Positions 62,897-64,000 of a stretch of DNA of 64,000 bases are shown here, in pieces. The stretch comes from Pedobacter sp. MC2016-14 (GTDB lineage Bacteria; Bacteroidota; Bacteroidia; Sphingobacteriales; Sphingobacteriaceae): positions 310,001 to 374,000 of the forward strand of contig NZ_JAJMPA010000004.1 of assembly GCF_020991475.1 (NCBI RefSeq), written 5' to 3'. The position numbers and the translations under genes were made by a program. The notes under the pieces were generated by a model. That model was not told the origin of the DNA. It saw nothing but the letters and a program-made list of their open reading frames with translations, and searched no databases. How positions within the stretch are numbered: the first letter of the stretch is position 1; each line of letters starts with the position of its first letter.

Positions 62897-63198
62897 CTTC
62901 TACTCGCTTATTTCCAAAGATAAAAATATTGATTCAAAAAACCGCACTATGCGCTTGTGCTAGCATACAGCAAGTGCTCGAAAGGCATTCATCGCTTTAG
63001 GTGATTAGTCAATGATATATATTTGCTATATCCTTTATATATCTTTTCATTGTCTTTAATATATCTAAATGATATATTGATAACTTATTACATACATAAC
63101 ATTTATTTATCATTTATTTGTCATCTAAAGTGATGTATACCTTTTGTATTAGAGGTGATCCTTATCTTAGGGAATCAAAGATTTTATACTGTAATAAA
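62897..63198. other. AT-rich intergenic region upstream of DUF6266 gene
   Basis: This 302-bp divergent region has no gene. Positions 63005-63080 are very AT-rich with repeated TATATC-like steps. On the plus strand TTTG (63117-63120), 17 bp, then TACCTTTTG (63138-63146) is a near-match to a Bacteroidota promoter and could drive the DUF6266 gene. No stable hairpin was evident. Confidence 0.4.
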
Positions 63199-64000
63199 AT
63201 GGGAAAAGTAATTCAAGGCATCAATGGTGCATTCTCAGGAAAAGTGGGAGATGTAATTGGCTACGTATTAAATGGACAAAGCGTAATGCGCGGGAAGGCC
63301 AGAAAGTCCAGTAAAAAGATTACGGCCCTGACGATAAACAACCGGGGAAAAATGAAGCTGCTGAGCAAGTTTTTTGAGAAAATGAAGGAAGTTCTAAAAA
63401 TGTCCTTTACACCCGAATCACGCGGAACGGTTAACAACTGGTACAACCTGGCCGTTTCTTACAATAATCCCTCCGCTATTAAAGGTAAATTTCCTGAGCT
63501 GGAAATTGATTATCCAAATGTGGTACTGAGTCGTGGTAAGCTTAAACAGCCTGTAAATGTTACTCTTGAACGTACCGATAAAGGAGTCAAGTTTGCCTGG
63601 GACTTAACTGATAAAGACAAAGTTAATCACGACCACACGGTATTGGTGGCCTATTTTCCAAAGATTAATGATGTGAAATATTTAATTGGGGGCAAAAAAA
63701 GACGGGATGGCTCTGATACCTTAGAAATTTCTGAAAACCTGAGAGGCCTGGAAATGATACTTTATATTGCTTTTGTAAGCAACGACAGGCAAGAATTTTC
63801 TAATAGTTTGTATGCCGGCAAACTCGAAAAAATAGGTACCGAAAAGAAGGTTACAGCGCGCAAAGTTGTTGCTCCTGTGGCTCAGGTTGAAAAGGTAGAA
63901 AGTCCTGATCAAAAAATACTGGATATTGCCAGGAATTTTAAAGCTATGGGAATCCCATTGATGAACATTGCAGTTGGCACAGGTTTAACAGTAAAAGAGA
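63199..64000 (+). CDS. DUF6266 family protein, 3' end outside the window
   Basis: Partial gene: ATG at 63199, open to the window end (267 codons). The start MGKVIQGINGAFSGKVGDV is the DUF6266 hallmark, followed by MRGKARKSSKK and a beta-rich middle. The last visible part, DQKILDIARNFKAMGIPL then IAVGTGLTVKE, resembles the C-terminal helix-turn-helix-like tail of Rpn-type and related Bacteroidota proteins. Function unknown for the family. Confidence 0.82.
   Translation, partial: MGKVIQGINGAFSGKVGDVIGYVLNGQSVMRGKARKSSKKITALTINNRGKMKLLSKFFEKMKEVLKMSFTPESRGTVNNWYNLAVSYNNPSAIKGKFPELEIDYPNVVLSRGKLKQPVNVTLERTDKGVKFAWDLTDKDKVNHDHTVLVAYFPKINDVKYLIGGKKRRDGSDTLEISENLRGLEMILYIAFVSNDRQEFSNSLYAGKLEKIGTEKKVTARKVVAPVAQVEKVESPDQKILDIARNFKAMGIPLMNIAVGTGLTVKE

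Noticed and set aside
63001..63100. AT-rich TATATC-rich stretch as a possible replication origin or attachment site.
   Set aside because: No DnaA boxes, partition genes, integrase or flanking direct repeats are visible.

Overview
The window looks like a chromosomal stretch of a Bacteroidota bacterium, most likely a Sphingobacteriaceae member (Pedobacter/Mucilaginibacter-like). The reasons are three SusC/SusD outer-membrane pairs, ECF sigma/FecR pairs, Bacteroidota-only lipoprotein families (DUF4843, PKD-like, DUF5000, DUF4998, DUF6266, HmuY), promoters resembling TTTG-N19-TAnnTTTG, and moderate-to-low GC. The species is inference. I saw no rRNA, tRNA, CRISPR array, insertion sequence or prophage.

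Region 1 (1-29.6 kb) is a glycan-use super-locus. A LacI-type regulator (9238-10275) sits between a SusC/SusD/surface-lipoprotein operon (25-7709) and a divergent GH92 alpha-mannosidase gene. The same perfect 14-bp palindrome lies on the promoters of both flanking units and is the probable LacI operator. Next come a GH29 alpha-L-fucosidase, a TlpA thioredoxin, a tandem trypsin-like protein, and a second SusC/SusD/DUF4843/PKD unit driven by an ECF sigma/FecR pair. Three paralogous secreted HExxH proteins of a family I do not recognise are spread through this region. An exported L-rhamnose mutarotase-like lipoprotein is also present. Mannosidase, fucosidase and protease-like genes together suggest glycoprotein N-glycans or a fucosylated mannan as substrate (inference).

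Region 2 (29.6-39.1 kb) is a third sigma/FecR/SusC/SusD unit ending in two TlpA-like thioredoxins. The leaders of both sigma/FecR-linked susC genes carry, on the opposite strand, a promoter-like element and a strong terminator hairpin with a shared loop. These look like cis-antisense small RNAs. The LacI-linked susC has none.

Region 3 (39.2-47.2 kb) has DinB-family and ChaA-type antiporter genes, then a tightly packed polyamine/membrane cluster: an AdoMet decarboxylase homologue, a DUF4178 zinc-ribbon membrane protein, a 57-residue membrane protein, DUF350, a membrane-fused aminopropyltransferase, an exported flavin amine oxidase and a multi-pass protein. This is the best candidate here for a poorly described system.

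Region 4 (47.2-61.6 kb) is for iron and heme: a siderophore-interacting reductase with an AraC regulator, an S41 peptidase, heme oxygenase, five HmuY-like lipoproteins, a TonB-dependent receptor, and a divergent HmuT-HmuU-HmuV-like ABC importer with a convergent AraC regulator. Three 17-bp direct repeats at a 21-bp period lie between the two heme operons and look like an AraC-type binding array. The right end holds a DUF1801 protein, an unknown acidic protein and a truncated DUF6266 gene.
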